DNA from: Diadophis punctatus similis
Lineage: Eukaryota; Chordata; Lepidosauria; Squamata; Dipsadidae
Reading direction: 5' to 3'
Assembly: GCA_023053685.1 (NCBI GenBank)
Contig: JALIGW010000002.1
Span: 251,299,239 to 251,363,238, forward strand
DNA: 64,000 nt
The position numbers and the translations under genes are program-made. Of this stretch, positions 43,158-53,904 are shown piece after piece (the first letter of the stretch is position 1; the number at the start of each line of letters is the position of its first letter). Under the pieces are notes generated by a model that saw only the letters and a list, made by a program, of their open reading frames with translations, was not told the DNA's origin and did no database searches.

Positions 43158-43562
43158 CCGTATCTTTCGGAGTATAAGATGCACCTTTTTCCCCCTAAAA
43201 GAGGCTTAAAATTTGGGTGCGTCTTATTCTCTGAATGTAGCTTTTTCGAAGCTTTTTTTCCAGCCCTAACGAGGCGCTAACGATCTTCCTGGCTCTTACC
43301 GGCTTGCAGGCTTTTTCATTGCTACTCTCTCCGAAGGTTTTTTCCAGCCCTAAGTCTTTGCAGGATTTTTTTCATTGCTACTCGCTCCAAATAAGGTTTT
43401 TTTAAGTCCTAACCAGGGGATAAAATAATGTGCTGAAGCTGACCAGACTAAGGACGCTAGCCAGATGAATACCTGGTAGGCAGATTGTTTTCCCCTATTT
43501 TCTTCCCCAGAAACTACGGTGCGTCTTATACTCCGGTGCGTCTTATACTCCGAAAAATACGG
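43158..43562. mobile_element. TA-flanked MITE with CCGTATTTTTC ends
   Basis: CCGTATCTTTCGGAGTATAAG to CTCCGAAAAATACGG, TA on both sides. Confidence 0.85.
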
Positions 43563-44080
43563 TACTACTATAATTAGCATCACCAATCTGCTTCTACTTA
43601 TTTCTAAACAGCCAAAAACTGTTTTCCATGTCTTAAAAAGATCAAAACGGAATCAAGAACAAAGGGTTTACAGAATGGCCTCTCGAAACCTTTGGGACAT
43701 GACCTGGATGAACGAGAATCTCCATAGACAGCGATAAGGCCTCCCCTTTGGCCTTTATCCAACACGAGCAGAAAAGATTTCCCCAAATCTAGCCGTTCTT
43801 TCTCTGTGTCATACACTTTTCTTGTATCTTCACACTTACCAAGACACTGGCAAAGAAATACATTCTATGGCAGATAATAGGCAGAGGTCTTTCTTCACTT
43901 TTTAAGAGTGCCTTACAGGTTATCCTCGACTTCGGACCATTTGCTTAACGACTGTTCAAAATTACATTCCAGAAAAGTGACTTGCAACCGGTCCTCACAA
44001 TCACACAGCATTCCCTGTGGTCACATGGCTAAAATTTGGGCATTTGGTATCCGGCATGTATTTATTACAATATGCTAGGC

Positions 44081-44819
44081 GAGTGATGGCGAACCTTTTT
44101 TGGCTCGGGTGCCAAAAGGGTGCAAGCGCGCGCGATAGTGTGCATGCGCGTGCCCACACCCATAATGCAATGCCCTTCTCCCCCTCACATGCGCACCCCT
44201 GCGTTGCACGCCCCCCTGGTACATGCGCACAGGTCTCACTGAAGCCTCCGGACTTCCGGTAGGCCCATAGAGCCAAGGTGGCGCAGTGGTTAAAGTGCAG
44301 CACTGCAGTTCAGCAGTTCAGCTGTTCAAATCTCACCAGGCTCAAGGTTGACTCAGCCTTCCATCCTTCTGAGGTCGGTAAATTGAGGACCCAGATTGTT
44401 GGAGGAAATATGCTGAACTCTGTAAACCGCTTAGAGAGGGCTGTGAAGCACTATGAAGCGGTATATAAGTCTAAGTGCTATTGCTATTGCTATTGCCGTT
44501 CTCCCCAGGGTTCAGAAAAGCCTCCTGAAGCCTGGGGATGGCAAAAAAAAACGGCCCAACCGGAAGTTCAGAAAAAACGGCCCAACAGGCCAACCGGAAG
44601 TTCATTTCTGAACTTACGGTTGGGCTGTTTTTCGCCATCCCCAGGGTTCAGGAGGCTTTCCTGAACCCCGGGGAGTGCGAAAACGGCCAAAAAGGCCAAA
44701 AATGAGCTGGCCAGCACGCACACGTGCGCTGGAGCTGACATAAGGGAACACCACGCATGCCCTCAGATTTGGCTCTGCGTGCCACCTGTGGCACGCGTGC
44801 CATAGGTTTGCCATCACTG
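44081..44819. mobile_element. hAT-type MITE (GTGATGGCGAACC family) with SINE inside
   Basis: GAGTGATGGCGAACC to GGTTTGCCATCACTG, exact 8-bp duplication TGCTAGGC. A Sauria SINE occupies 44264-44498. Confidence 0.9.
44264..44498 (+). mobile_element. Sauria-type SINE nested in hAT MITE
   Basis: 'agagccaaggtggcgcagtg' head to 'gtgctattgctattgctatt' tail. Youngest layer at this locus. Confidence 0.93.
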
Positions 44820-44867
44820 TGCTAGGCTTATGTGATTGCCATTTTCGATCCTCCCAGAGGGCATGAC

Positions 44868-45264
44868 TCATTTAATGACTACAGTTCATTTAGTGACCAT
44901 TCAAAGTGACAACGGCACTGAAAAAAGTGACTCGGGACTGTTTTTTACAGTTACAACCTTTACAGCCTCTCCATGGTCATGTGATCAAAATTCGGACGCT
45001 TGGCAACTGACTTGTATTTATGACGGTTTATGACGGCCCAAGGTCACGTGATCCCCTTTGGCGAACTTCTGACGAGAAAAAGTCAGTGGGGAAAAAGCCA
45101 GATTCACTTACCAACCCGTGTTGCTCAACTTATCAACTGCAGGGATTTGCTGAATAATTACGGCAAGAGAGGTCCGTCAAATGAGGCAAAACTCACTCAA
45201 CAAATGTCTCACTGAACAACAGAAATCTTGGGCTCAATTGTGGTCGTAAGTCGAGGACTACCTG
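44868..45264. mobile_element. Tigger/pogo-like MITE
   Basis: 'actacagttcatttagtgacc' to 'gtcgtaagtcgaggactacctg', with 'gatcaaaattcggacgcttgg' inside. Confidence 0.8.
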
Positions 45265-45574
45265 CGACAGCTTGGCGCTGCAGTGAAAGGCAACAGAAAA
45301 GGCTTGGCAAACTCTGGATTACTGGAAGCAATCCAAATCTCCTTATTTTGGGAATTCCTGATCGATTTAAAGCAATAGAACAGGGGCAACTTTAAGACCT
45401 GTGGACTTTAAGACCTGTGGTTGAAGTCCACAAGTCTTAAAGTTGCCACGGTTGGATACCCCTGCAATAAAGAGTGCCTAATTCAGGAATGTACCACTCT
45501 GGGTGGCTTTCTTGGGCATATTTTTCCTCAAATGCTGGCGTTCTCCATGTAACACCCCCTCTTCCAGTTAAAGG

Positions 45575-45644
45575 CTAAAACGAGCCATTTGCTGGTTTGG
45601 AAAACGTGAATCCACATTTAGGGCAGTTCAACCTGCCCAAGCCA
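45575..45644 (-). pseudogene. Zinc-finger-like relic or short last exon
   Basis: On the minus strand an acceptor (GTTGCATTTCAG) ends at 45645. One frame then reads GLGRLNCPKCGFTFSKPANG and two more codons to a TAG. CPKCGFTFSK is the first half of a C2H2 finger, but no histidine pair follows. It may be a decayed finger exon or a small alternative last exon. Entry would be phase 2, which fits no donor of gene B. Confidence 0.3.
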
Positions 45645-45729
45645 CTGAAATGCAACTTCCTCCCTCTGCCACCAATGGAATTTTTTTTCCCCCTTTCCCT
45701 TGTGAGAAACGGACAAATGGCCTATTGGA

Positions 45730-46522
45730 TAAGGTGACCAGACGTCCTGCTTTTGGCGGGACAGACACGCTTTTCAAGCATGTGTCCCGCGTCCCGCATT
45801 GTTTCCAAAAAGTCACGCTTTTTTGGAAAGAATGCCATTTTGAAAAGAAACAGCGGGACGTCTGGTCACCTTACTCTTGGCTCTCCTGCTCCCCCTCCGC
45901 CAGCGCTGGGCTGCTGGAGTGACAGGGGGAGAAAGGAGATCAGGAGGTGGCGGCGGATCACAACAACCCCAGCGGCAGCTCCAGGCAGAGAGAGAGAGAG
46001 AAGCAAGCGAGCAAGTCACTCCGCCGCGCGCGCCTGTATGCGTGCTTGTGTGTGTGTGTGTTCGTGAGCGCGCGCGGCGGAGTGACTTGCTCGCTCGCTT
46101 CTCTCTCTCTCTGCCTGGAGCTGCCGCTGGGGTTGTTGTGATCCGCCGCCGCCTCCTGATCTCCTTTCTCCCCCTGTCACTCCAGCAGCCCAGCGCTGGC
46201 GGAGGGGGAGCAGGAGAGCCAAGAGACGCTGAGTTGGAGCACCATCTCCAGGCTGCTCCCCTTCCCAAGCCAGCCCCGCTCGCTCGCTTGCCAGCCAGCC
46301 AGCCCAAGCCACTGCCAGCTCCCGAAGGGGAGGCGTGAGGCGAGGAAAGGCCTCCCGCCTCCCACCCACCCACCTGGACGCCGACATTTGAGTTTTTTGC
46401 CCTCTGCGCATGCGCACAGCGTTCTGCGCATGCGCAGAGGGCAAAACTCAAATGGCGGCTCCCCTAGAAACCCACCCCGTCAATGGTGTCCCGCTTTAAA
46501 AAAAAAAAATCTGGTCACCTTA
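45730..46522. mobile_element. hAT-type MITE (TAAGGTGACC family) with giant palindrome
   Basis: TAAGGTGACC...GGTCACCTTA with exact 8-bp duplication CTATTGGA. It holds a short complete copy (45730-45873), then inverted arms of about 155 bases each (about 45881-46040 and 46060-46222) and a TCTGCGCATGCGC pair near 46405-46440. Confidence 0.92.
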
Positions 46523-46530
46523 CTATTGGA

Positions 46531-47305
46531 CTACCATAGGTCTCAGAAGGATAAGTTACATGAAAAAGTTACATGAACCAAAGTTTTTTAGACTAGAAAG
46601 ATTGCAAAGTGTATCAGAACTATTTGTAATTTTGCTGAGCTGTTGCTGTGAAATGTGACTTTGCAACATATGTAGTTTTGAGATATATTTGGAATTAGAA
46701 CGTTGAAACTGAGAGAAATAGGGAACTGAAAGTAACGGAGAATAGGTGGTTTTCACATGTGCACGCAAGTATATGCTGAATTGACAGTCTGGGTGCCGAG
46801 TTTACAGTCTGAATGAAAATAACAAGGAAATGAAGTAATTGAAAAATAAAAATATGTATTGCTGAGGACCGTAAGAAAAAAAAAAGAGTATAAAAGATGA
46901 GGACGGGTCCCAAATCATGGCCTCTGGCAGTAGCTAATCCTTGCTGAATTTAGCTATGTCACTGGACCTCATTGCAATGAGTTACTGATGTAAGTTGTAT
47001 CTTTAATAATTGCTTTTTTTTTCTCCACGATTCCCAATTGTTCAGGAAATAAACATCTGAATCTCAAAGTAAGATTTATTGTTTGTAGTTTGCCTGGGTT
47101 TCCTTTTTTTTGCCGGAAAATATTTTTCTCACACCCTATTGCCTTCAGACTAGATGAGCGCATTTCTCTTGGGTGGGAGGGCAAACGTTGACATTTGGAT
47201 GCCTCAAGGAGATTGATCGTGCTACAGAGGCAGCCTTGGGCATCTGATTTTATTTATTTGCACATACGAACATGGGCACCCCAGCTGTGTTGCAGGTGGC
47301 TAACT
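46531..47305. other. Unassigned intergenic sequence
   Basis: AT-rich, seemingly single-copy within the window. No open frame or RNA gene recognised. Confidence 0.4.
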
Positions 47306-47309
47306 AAAA

Positions 47310-48245
47310 GCACTAAAAAAGCTCAACCCTGACAAGACTGAGTGGCTATGGATATTGCCTCCCAAGGATTCTGTCAATTGTCCCTCCTTGGTTCTTGGGG
47401 GAGAGAAATTAACTCCCTCAGAACGGGTTCGCAATTTGGGTGTTCTCCTAGACCCATAGCTAAAATTGGAGCAACATCTTTCAGCTGTGGCTAGGGGGAC
47501 CTTTGCACAGGTTCGCCTAGTGCACCAATTGCGACCCTTCTTGGAGAGGGAGGCGCTACTCACAGTCACCCACGCCCTTATCACCTCCCGGCTGGATTAC
47601 TGCAATGCGCTCTACATGGGGCTACCCTTGAAGAGTATCCGGAGACTGCAATTGGTGTAAAATGCAGCTGCGCGAGCCGTGATGGGTGTGCCCAGGTACA
47701 CCCACGTAACACCTATTCTCCGCCAGCTGCATTGGCTGCCCATTAGTCTCCGGATACAATTTAAGGTGTTGGTTTTGACCTTTAAAGCCCTACATGGCTC
47801 AGGGCCAGCCTACCTTCTGGACCGCATCCTGCTGCATATCTCCCTACGACCGGTTAGGTCCCACAGAGTTGGTCTCCTCCAGGTCCCATTGACCAAGCAA
47901 TGCCGGTTGGCGGGGCCGAGGGGGAGAGCCTTCTCTGTGGGAGCTCCCTCCCTGTGGAACCAGCTCCCTCCAGAGATCAGGGCCATCCCCACCCTGCTGG
48001 CCTTCCGTAAAGCAATAAAAACTTGGCTCTTCCAGCAGGCGGGGTGAAAGTGAGACCGAGTAGATTATCTCAGGGTCTCCCCACTTTAGTTACGAATGTT
48101 GGAGATCTTCTTTTAATTTTTATATTTTTTTAATTGTTATATGTTTTTTATTGTAATGGATTTGACATGCTGTGAGCCGCCCAGAGTCCCCAGGAGTTGG
48201 GCGGCATACAAATCTATTAAATTAAATTAAATTAAATTAAATTAA
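47310..48245 (+). mobile_element. L3/CR1-type LINE, RT C-terminus and 3' end
   Basis: Encodes with a few stops RLVHQLRPFLEREALLTVTH, DYCNALYMGLPLKSIRRLQL and NQLPPEIRAIPTLLAFRKAI, then 'gccgcccagagtccccagga' and an (AAATT)n tail. Close relative of the copy at 53905. Confidence 0.92.
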
Positions 48246-48249
48246 AAGC

Positions 48250-48919
48250 AGGAAATTCAATATAACCCTCAGATGCAGCTGGAATTGTGTGGTGTGGGCT
48301 CCTGGATCCAGCCCAGCAGGACTTTGTTGTGGCCTGCCCACAGCATGTGCAGCCTGGGCTTTGGAACCTTCAGTACCTCTTGGCAGTGCTGAGAAAGGAG
48401 GGGCTACTCCTTTCCTGAATGCAAGAGCACGCAGGGCTGCCAAGAGGCAGGAAGGTTTACTCAAGAGGTCTCCTCGAGAGTAGAGCTGCAGGCTAATTGG
48501 CCACGCCCTTAAGACTACTTAAGTCCTAACCATGCTGAGCCTCATCGCTGGGAACAACGTCGATTCTAACTCTTGACTTCTGTGATTCCAGTTTGCATTT
48601 CAGCCTGCATCGTTTCTTGCATTTCCTAGTTCCGGGACTCGTGCCAAGTACAGTAAGAATTGTCAATTACCTCTTGGACTTCGGCCAGCTATTAAGATAT
48701 TAGCAACTGGGTTTTCAGAACAGAATAACTTATGCCGGTCTTTGGCTTTTTACGCTTCTAAGAACTTATTAGAAGACTTTGCTTTCATTAGTAAAACAAA
48801 CTGTGTTTGGATGTTTGTGTGTGCGTAATTATTGGTGGGCTCGACGCTGGGGCAGAACAGACTTTACCTGCAACGGCAAAAGTCATTTTAGATCAGAAAA
48901 TTATGGGCCTTGCCATAAT
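48250..48919. other. Unassigned intergenic sequence
   Basis: Contains 'gactacttaagtcctaaccatgc' and a GTGTTTGTGTGTGCG stretch near 48,815; could be an LTR-like or 5' retroelement piece, but I find no flanking duplication. Confidence 0.3.
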
Positions 48920-48927
48920 CTCTAGCT

Positions 48928-49299
48928 CAGTGGTTCCCAACCTTTTTGTGATCGAGTACCACTTGGAGGTCCCGTACAGTCGCCGGGTACCACCTGGTTC
49001 CAGAGAAACTAAATTCGATCAGATATCACTTTATTTCCATAGAGTTCAGAACAGTCACCGTTCCTTTTTTGGCTCCGCGCATCCAGCAACTGGATTCTCG
49101 GGCCGCTGGGACCAGGTGGGTGGCGTGTGGCAACAGTTGCAAATCGTTGCCAGATTATCTTGTGTTAGGCAGTAAACATTTTTGTGAAGTAAAAAATAAC
49201 TAACTAAAAATCGTTCATGACCCCGAAAGTGTTTGCGTACCACCTGGAAGGCCCTCGCGTACCACTAGTGGTACATGTACCACAGGTTGGGAACCACTG
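48928..49299. mobile_element. hAT-type MITE (GTACCACTAGTGGTAC family), copy 2
   Basis: CAGTGGTTCCCAACCTTTTT to GGTTGGGAACCACTG, exact 8-bp duplication CTCTAGCT. Orientation opposite to copy 1. Confidence 0.93.
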
Positions 49300-49604
49300 C
49301 TCTAGCTCCATTTTAAGCCTTTCTGCCCAGAGCATTGGGGACAAAGTGAGATTTTTAAAAAATGAACACACAAACAAAAAACAGACAAGGAAAGCCATGG
49401 TTCTTTTGCCTTCTGTTTCAACGGGAGGTGTAAAATACTATATCCGGAATCAAGGCAACAGGATGGTTAATGTTCAGTTTACTGGTTTTTTGTTTTTGTT
49501 TTTAATGGAGGAAAAATCCTAATTTCTCAGCAAAAGCAGGGTAAAAACAAGGCTGGGAACTCTTTACATTAGAAAATATAAAGCTATCCTGACAAAAACA
49601 GCTG

Positions 49605-50055
49605 TTTATTTCAAGATGCCCTTCCCCGCTGTAGAACCAAACAATGGTGCACATTTTTTAAAAAAAGTATTAGAATCTGGAAAAAAACAAACAGCCCAAC
49701 GCAACTGAGACTTGGGAGAGGAAGGTTAAATGTTTTCAGAAATCCAGCCTGATTTATGATCCCCCCAGGAAACGCGGGAGACTATTCCAGAGGTTATAAG
49801 GATCTGCCCATGAAGTCAGAACCAACACTTCTGAGGTTGGGATGGGACCTTTCTAAGCTCCAGATGTGAAAACATTTGGCACACCTCCAATCCTCAGCCT
49901 CGGTCCCTGCCCTCCCATCTGCAAAATGGGTATAAAAATAAATCTTCTTTGAAGCAGCAGCTCGGAATACACTGTATTTCCCCCACATCACTATTTTAAC
50001 TTTGCACGCCTGTGTTTTGATTGTTGGAACCAACTTGGTTCTTCACTATTATTAG

Positions 50056-50124
<69 letters not shown>

Positions 50125-50602
50125 ACGTATATAACAATAAATACAATAAATAAATTGTAACTGAGAAATGGGAAGACCAATAGCGCCTCTTATGGCCATT
50201 TGAAGAGCTTACAATTTTCACCTCCTTTTAATTACCGGAGAAGTAAAATGACCTTTATAGTATCTGTTTTTAAGTGACTATGTAAGCGTGGGTTGGTTAT
50301 TCCTATTTTGCAGATGAGCCGATGCAACGTGCCCCAAAGATGCACTTCCAACAGATCAGGCTATCTGCTGCTTTCTCTCTTTTATAATCTGCAATCACGT
50401 CGACTCGGAAGCCCACAGCGATCCTTCCTATAGGCCTGAAGTTTTGCCTTATGCTTCCTTGCATAGATAACATGGGCTGCCCTCCTAACATACTAGGGAC
50501 AGGGAGACATAGTGGGGTTTGCCAGGGTGGCAACTGGAAATGAAATTGGCCTAAAAAAAAACCTAGGTGTTGTTGTTTTTTTTTAGAGCGAGTTATGGCT
50601 CC
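49605..50602 (-). other. Gene B 3' untranslated region
   Basis: Follows the stop of gene B on the minus strand. AATAAA (complement of tttatt at 49605-49610) is a plausible poly(A) signal about 1 kb on. The region includes the (TG)n array at 50056-50121. No other gene seen. Confidence 0.45.
50056..50121 (+). repeat. (TG)n microsatellite
   Basis: About 66 bases of uninterrupted GT repeat in the inferred gene B 3' UTR. Confidence 0.98.
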
Positions 50603-51285
50603 TCAGTCCCACGTCTTCCTTTTGGTGCCCCTGCTGGGCCTGGCATCAAGACCACGGGAAGTGGCATCAGAGGTGGAAGGCTTTGGGGAGTCGGGCGCAG
50701 CAGCCTCACTTGGTCCATCGGTGGGAGACGGCTCCAGGAATGGGTCGCCGCTGCCACCAGGCAGGGCCACCGGAGGCACCGGGCAGGGAATGACTGGACC
50801 AGTTACCGGCTCGGAAGGCATGCCAGGGACATGGCCGGACGGTACTGGAGCTCCAGGCTCTGGAGGACCCCAGGGCGGGTTGCCGTACCCTGAGTAAGAG
50901 CTGTAGTTGGCGTAGGTGCTCTGGGCGGGCGACTTCTGACCCGTAAAGACCTCCGCGATGGCAGCCATGGCGGAGGTCTGCCTTCCCAGGAACTCCCCCA
51001 GGTCGCTGTGGGAGCGTTTAATGGCGTCAACCATCAGCTGCGCCGTGGCTCGATCCTGCCGCCGTTCCTGCTTGCGGTGCTGCCTTTCCTCCTGCCTGGC
51101 CCTGTCAAAGGCCTTCAGATCGTGACAGTGCAGGCCCCGCATGGCATCCAACAGAAGGGAGGGGGCCCGGGAGGCCGACTCCACCAGCTGCATGCTGGTC
51201 TCCAAGCGCTGCTTCCGGTTCCTCATCCTCCGGTTCCTCATCCGCTCGGCGTTGGTGAGGGGCCTCCGGAACTCCTGGATGGGCC
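50603..51285 (-). CDS. Gene B last exon: basic and charged-helix region
   Basis: Last coding exon of a SCAN protein without zinc fingers. The acceptor ATCCTTCCCCCTCAG ends at 51286 and entry is phase 1, completing a Gly codon with the previous exon. It starts GPIQEFRRPLTNAERMRNRR, and the RMRNRRMRNRKQR run is a likely nuclear-localisation or nucleic-acid contact patch. A long highly charged helix follows (KAFDRARQEERQHRKQERRQ, then LMVDAIKRSHSDLGEFLGRQ), possibly a coiled coil. The rest is Pro/Gly/Ser-rich, ending GTKRKTWD. I do not recognise the family. Charged helices like this follow Myb/SANT-like domains in some SCAN proteins, but no Myb/SANT domain is visible here. Codon use is GC-rich and the frame is clean. 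Confidence 0.8.
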
Positions 51286-51384
51286 CTGAGGGGGAAGGAT
51301 TGGGATGAGGGGGGAGGGAGAGAGATGCAGAAGGGTGGTCCAAGGGGAGCGGGGAGGAAAACAATTAGATTCTTGCTGGAGAGC

Positions 51385-51560
51385 TGAGATTTACAGCAGT
51401 TGGAAATTGTACCTCTCTTAATCCCTACCCTTAAAAAGCGTTTAAAAATTGCAATTTTGGCTTGTCCAGTTCGAAAGCCAGACACTAGGATTTCTTGGGA
51501 AATGGCTGCTATGGTTGTGGTCTGCCTTCCTAGGAACTCCAAAATTTCTAGTATCAATAT
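51385..51560 (-). pseudogene. Decayed copy of part of the gene B last exon
   Basis: About 100 bases upstream of the gene B acceptor, the minus strand reads EILEFLGRQTTTIAAISQEI. This matches DLGEFLGRQTSAMAAIAEVF in the last exon. At DNA level, 'gagttcctaggaaggcagacc' pairs with 'gagttcctgggaaggcagacc'. The frame is open across it (51105-51557), but I see no obvious splice acceptor. Best read as an old partial duplication; a diverged alternative exon is possible. Confidence 0.6.
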
Positions 51561-51593
51561 CCCAAAAAGTTGCTTTTTTTTCTTCTTCTAGAG

Positions 51594-51955
51594 CAGTGGT
51601 TCCCAACCTTTTTGTGATCGAGTACCACTTGGAGGTCCCGTACAGTCGCCGCGTACCACCTGGTTCCAGAGAAACTAAATTCGATCAGATATCACTTTAT
51701 TTCCATAATTGTACCGTTCCTTTTTTGGCCCCGCGCATCCAGCAACTGGATTCTCGGGCCGCTGGGACCAGGTGGGTGGTGTGTGGCAACAGTTGCAAAT
51801 CGTTGCCAGATTATCTTGTGTTAGGCAGTAAATATTTTTGTGAAGTAAAAAATAACTAACTAAAAATCGTTCATGACCCCGAAAGTGTTCGCGTACCACC
51901 TGGAAGGCCCTCGCGTACCACTAGTGGTACACGTACCACAGGTTGGGAACCACTG
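51594..51955. mobile_element. hAT-type MITE (GTACCACTAGTGGTAC family), copy 3
   Basis: 362 bp, same orientation as copy 2, exact 8-bp duplication TTCTAGAG. Lies in the last intron of gene B, about 300 bases before the exon. Confidence 0.94.
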
Positions 51956-51959
51956 TTCT

Positions 51960-52160
51960 AGAGGCAACTGGGCTTTCTGGTTTTTCTCTGAACACGTTTC
52001 GCTTCTCATCCAAGAAGCTTCTTCAGCTCCGAAGATGAGAAGCGAAACATCTTCAAAGAAAAAAACAAAAAAGTCCAGTTGCCTCTTGAAAAAAGAAAAA
52101 AAAAGCACCTTTGGGACAACCATGACCTGGGATGATTGAGAATTTCCACAGACATTGGTT
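51960..52160. mobile_element. Penelope-like end, inverted pair
   Basis: 'gaacacgtttcgcttctcatcc' is followed within about 20 bases by its complement 'gatgagaagcgaaacatcttc', and the ends are 'agaggcaactgggctttctgg' and 'agtccagttgcctctt'. Head-to-head pieces like those at 53155. Confidence 0.65.
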
Positions 52161-52471
52161 ATAATCAGCAGACCAAAAAAAAGGCCTGTAGGAGGTAGCT
52201 GCGCAGGATTTGCTCCTAGTGATTACTAGAGCCAGGAGGCGTTGTGATATTTTTTAATAGAATTTTTATTAAAACTTTTAGATTAGAAGAAAAAAATCTG
52301 ATAGAAAGTGAGGAAGAAAAAGGGGGGAAAGAAAGAAAAAGAAAAGAAAAAGTGTGACAAATGAAACATTTTTGAAGAAAAATAGAAAGAAAAATGACAT
52401 AAAAAAGGGGCTTCCGATATTTTTCACAGCAGTCCAGAATCATCCCCAGTGCACAATTGAAGAGTTTAGAC

Positions 52472-53079
52472 CAGAGGTGGGTTCCTCCCGGTTCGCACCG
52501 TTTCTATAGAACCGGTAGTAAACCGGTGGTGATGTCACAGAGCCGGTTCTGTTGGTGCTAGTTCATGGATGACGGCATCTTTTTTTTATTTTTTTTCCCT
52601 TTTTTTGCTGGGTTTTGTTTCTGTGCATGCGCAGAAGCCGAGTTTCGGCACTGCGCATGTGCACCTATGCAGCGTGGCCATGCGGCATGCAATGCGCACG
52701 CAGCCACACAGAGCGGGAGCAGAGGTGAAATGCTCCCGGTTCGGGCGGGCCGGTCAGTCGTTGTCGAGCCGATAGAGACGATAACAATCGCAGCGCAAGC
52801 CTTTCCCCCACCCGCTTCCCCCGCCCGCCTGGACGCCGCCATTTGGGTTCTTTTATCCTCTGCACATGTGCAAAGTGTTCTGCGCATGCACAGAGGGTAA
52901 AAGAACCCAAATGGCAGAGTCCAGGCAGTCGGGGGAAGCGGATGGGGGAAGGCTCGCGCTGCGATCGCCATCGTCTCTATCGTCTCTACGACGACCGACT
53001 GGCCCGCCCGAACCGGGAGCATTTCACCACTGCGCGGGAGGAAGCGAACCGGCGGCGAGGTAACTTAGAACCCACCCTG
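52472..53079. mobile_element. hAT-type MITE (CAGAGGTGGGTTCC family) with nested MITE
   Basis: CAGAGGTGGGTTCCTCCCGG to TAGAACCCACCCTG; flanks GTTTAGAC and GTTCAGAC (7 of 8). Hosts the element at 52720-53032. Confidence 0.85.
52720..53032. mobile_element. hAT-type MITE (CAGGGGTGAAATGC family), nested
   Basis: CAGAGGTGAAATGCTCCCGG to GGAGCATTTCACCACTG; flanks AGCGGGAG and CGCGGGAG (7 of 8). Same inverted 'gacgccgccatttgggttc' arms as 37233-37532. Confidence 0.9.
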
Positions 53080-53154
53080 GTTCAGACCCTGACTTACTTT
53101 GCTCCATACTATAAGCATGTTTATCCATTTTAAAACTTTCAGATAGCTAACCAC

Positions 53155-53342
53155 TGACAATGATCCCAAAGGTGGAGGTTTTTTTCCAAGAGGCAACTGG
53201 ACTTTCTGGTTTTTCTTTGAAGACGTTTCACTTCTTATCCAAGAAGCTTCTGCAGCGAAGCTGAAGTGAAACATCTTCAAAAAAAAAAAAAACCAAAAAG
53301 TTCCAGTTGCCTCTTGAAAAAGCACTTTGGGGACATGTTGAA
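53155..53342. mobile_element. Penelope-like end fragment
   Basis: 'ccaagaggcaactggactttc', 'cacttcttatccaagaagcttc' and inverted 'ccagttgcctcttgaaaaagc'. Same arrangement as 51960-52160. Confidence 0.6.
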
Positions 53343-53345
53343 GGT

Positions 53346-53654
53346 CAGGGGTCAGCAACCTGCAGCTCTGGAGCCGCCTGTGGCTCTTTCATCCTTCTGC
53401 TATGGCTCCGTCACTGGTTGGCGCCACAATTTTGAGAGGAGCTTCCCAGGAGGAGACTCTATGGCAAGGGGCGGGGTTTTCCAGTCGGCTCCACAATAGG
53501 CTTTTGGTTAGGACAGGTAGAGGAAAAAGGACACCGCACTAGGAGGAGACTCTATGGTGGGGGAACTGGACTTCCGGTCGGCTCCAGAATTGAACGGGGG
53601 GCTTCCGGTTAGGACCCTTGTGGCTCTTTGAGAGTTTAAGGTTGCTGACCCCTG
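53346..53654. mobile_element. hAT-type MITE (CAGGGGTCAGCAACC family)
   Basis: CAGGGGTCAGCAACCTGCAG to GGTTGCTGACCCCTG; flanks TTGAAGGT and TTGTAGGT (7 of 8). Same family as 1204-1745. Confidence 0.88.
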
Positions 53655-53904
53655 TTGTAGGTTTAGCCAGCAGGGAGAAAAAAAAACAAAAACAAATTAT
53701 GACCGAGCGAGCGAGAGCTTCCTTGAAGCACAGAAAAAGAATGGTACATTGGAGAGAGACCTCACTTGACCGCTGATTATTTTAACATGGTCAAAAGATT
53801 GTGAAAGGCTCTGTGAAAGTGAGACCAATCAGACTATATATGGGTCTCCCCCCAGTTATGAATGCTAGATGTTTTTTTAACTTTTGTAGTTTTTAACTAC
53901 ATGG

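Larger units (their letters stand above)
43917..44850. mobile_element. Tigger/pogo-like MITE fragment hosting nested elements
   Basis: 'caggttatcctcgacttcgg' to the insertion at 44080. It is split by a hAT MITE that itself holds a SINE, giving three layers of nesting. The right remainder after 44827 is short. Confidence 0.65.

Noticed and set aside
45813..46451. Overlapping 140-212 codon frames in all directions
   Set aside because: Caused by the GC-rich palindrome of the hAT MITE; both strands give mirror translations of the same arms.
52558..53022. 154-codon minus-strand frame
   Set aside because: Lies inside nested hAT MITEs with inverted arms; similar frames appear in the copy at 37.2 kb.
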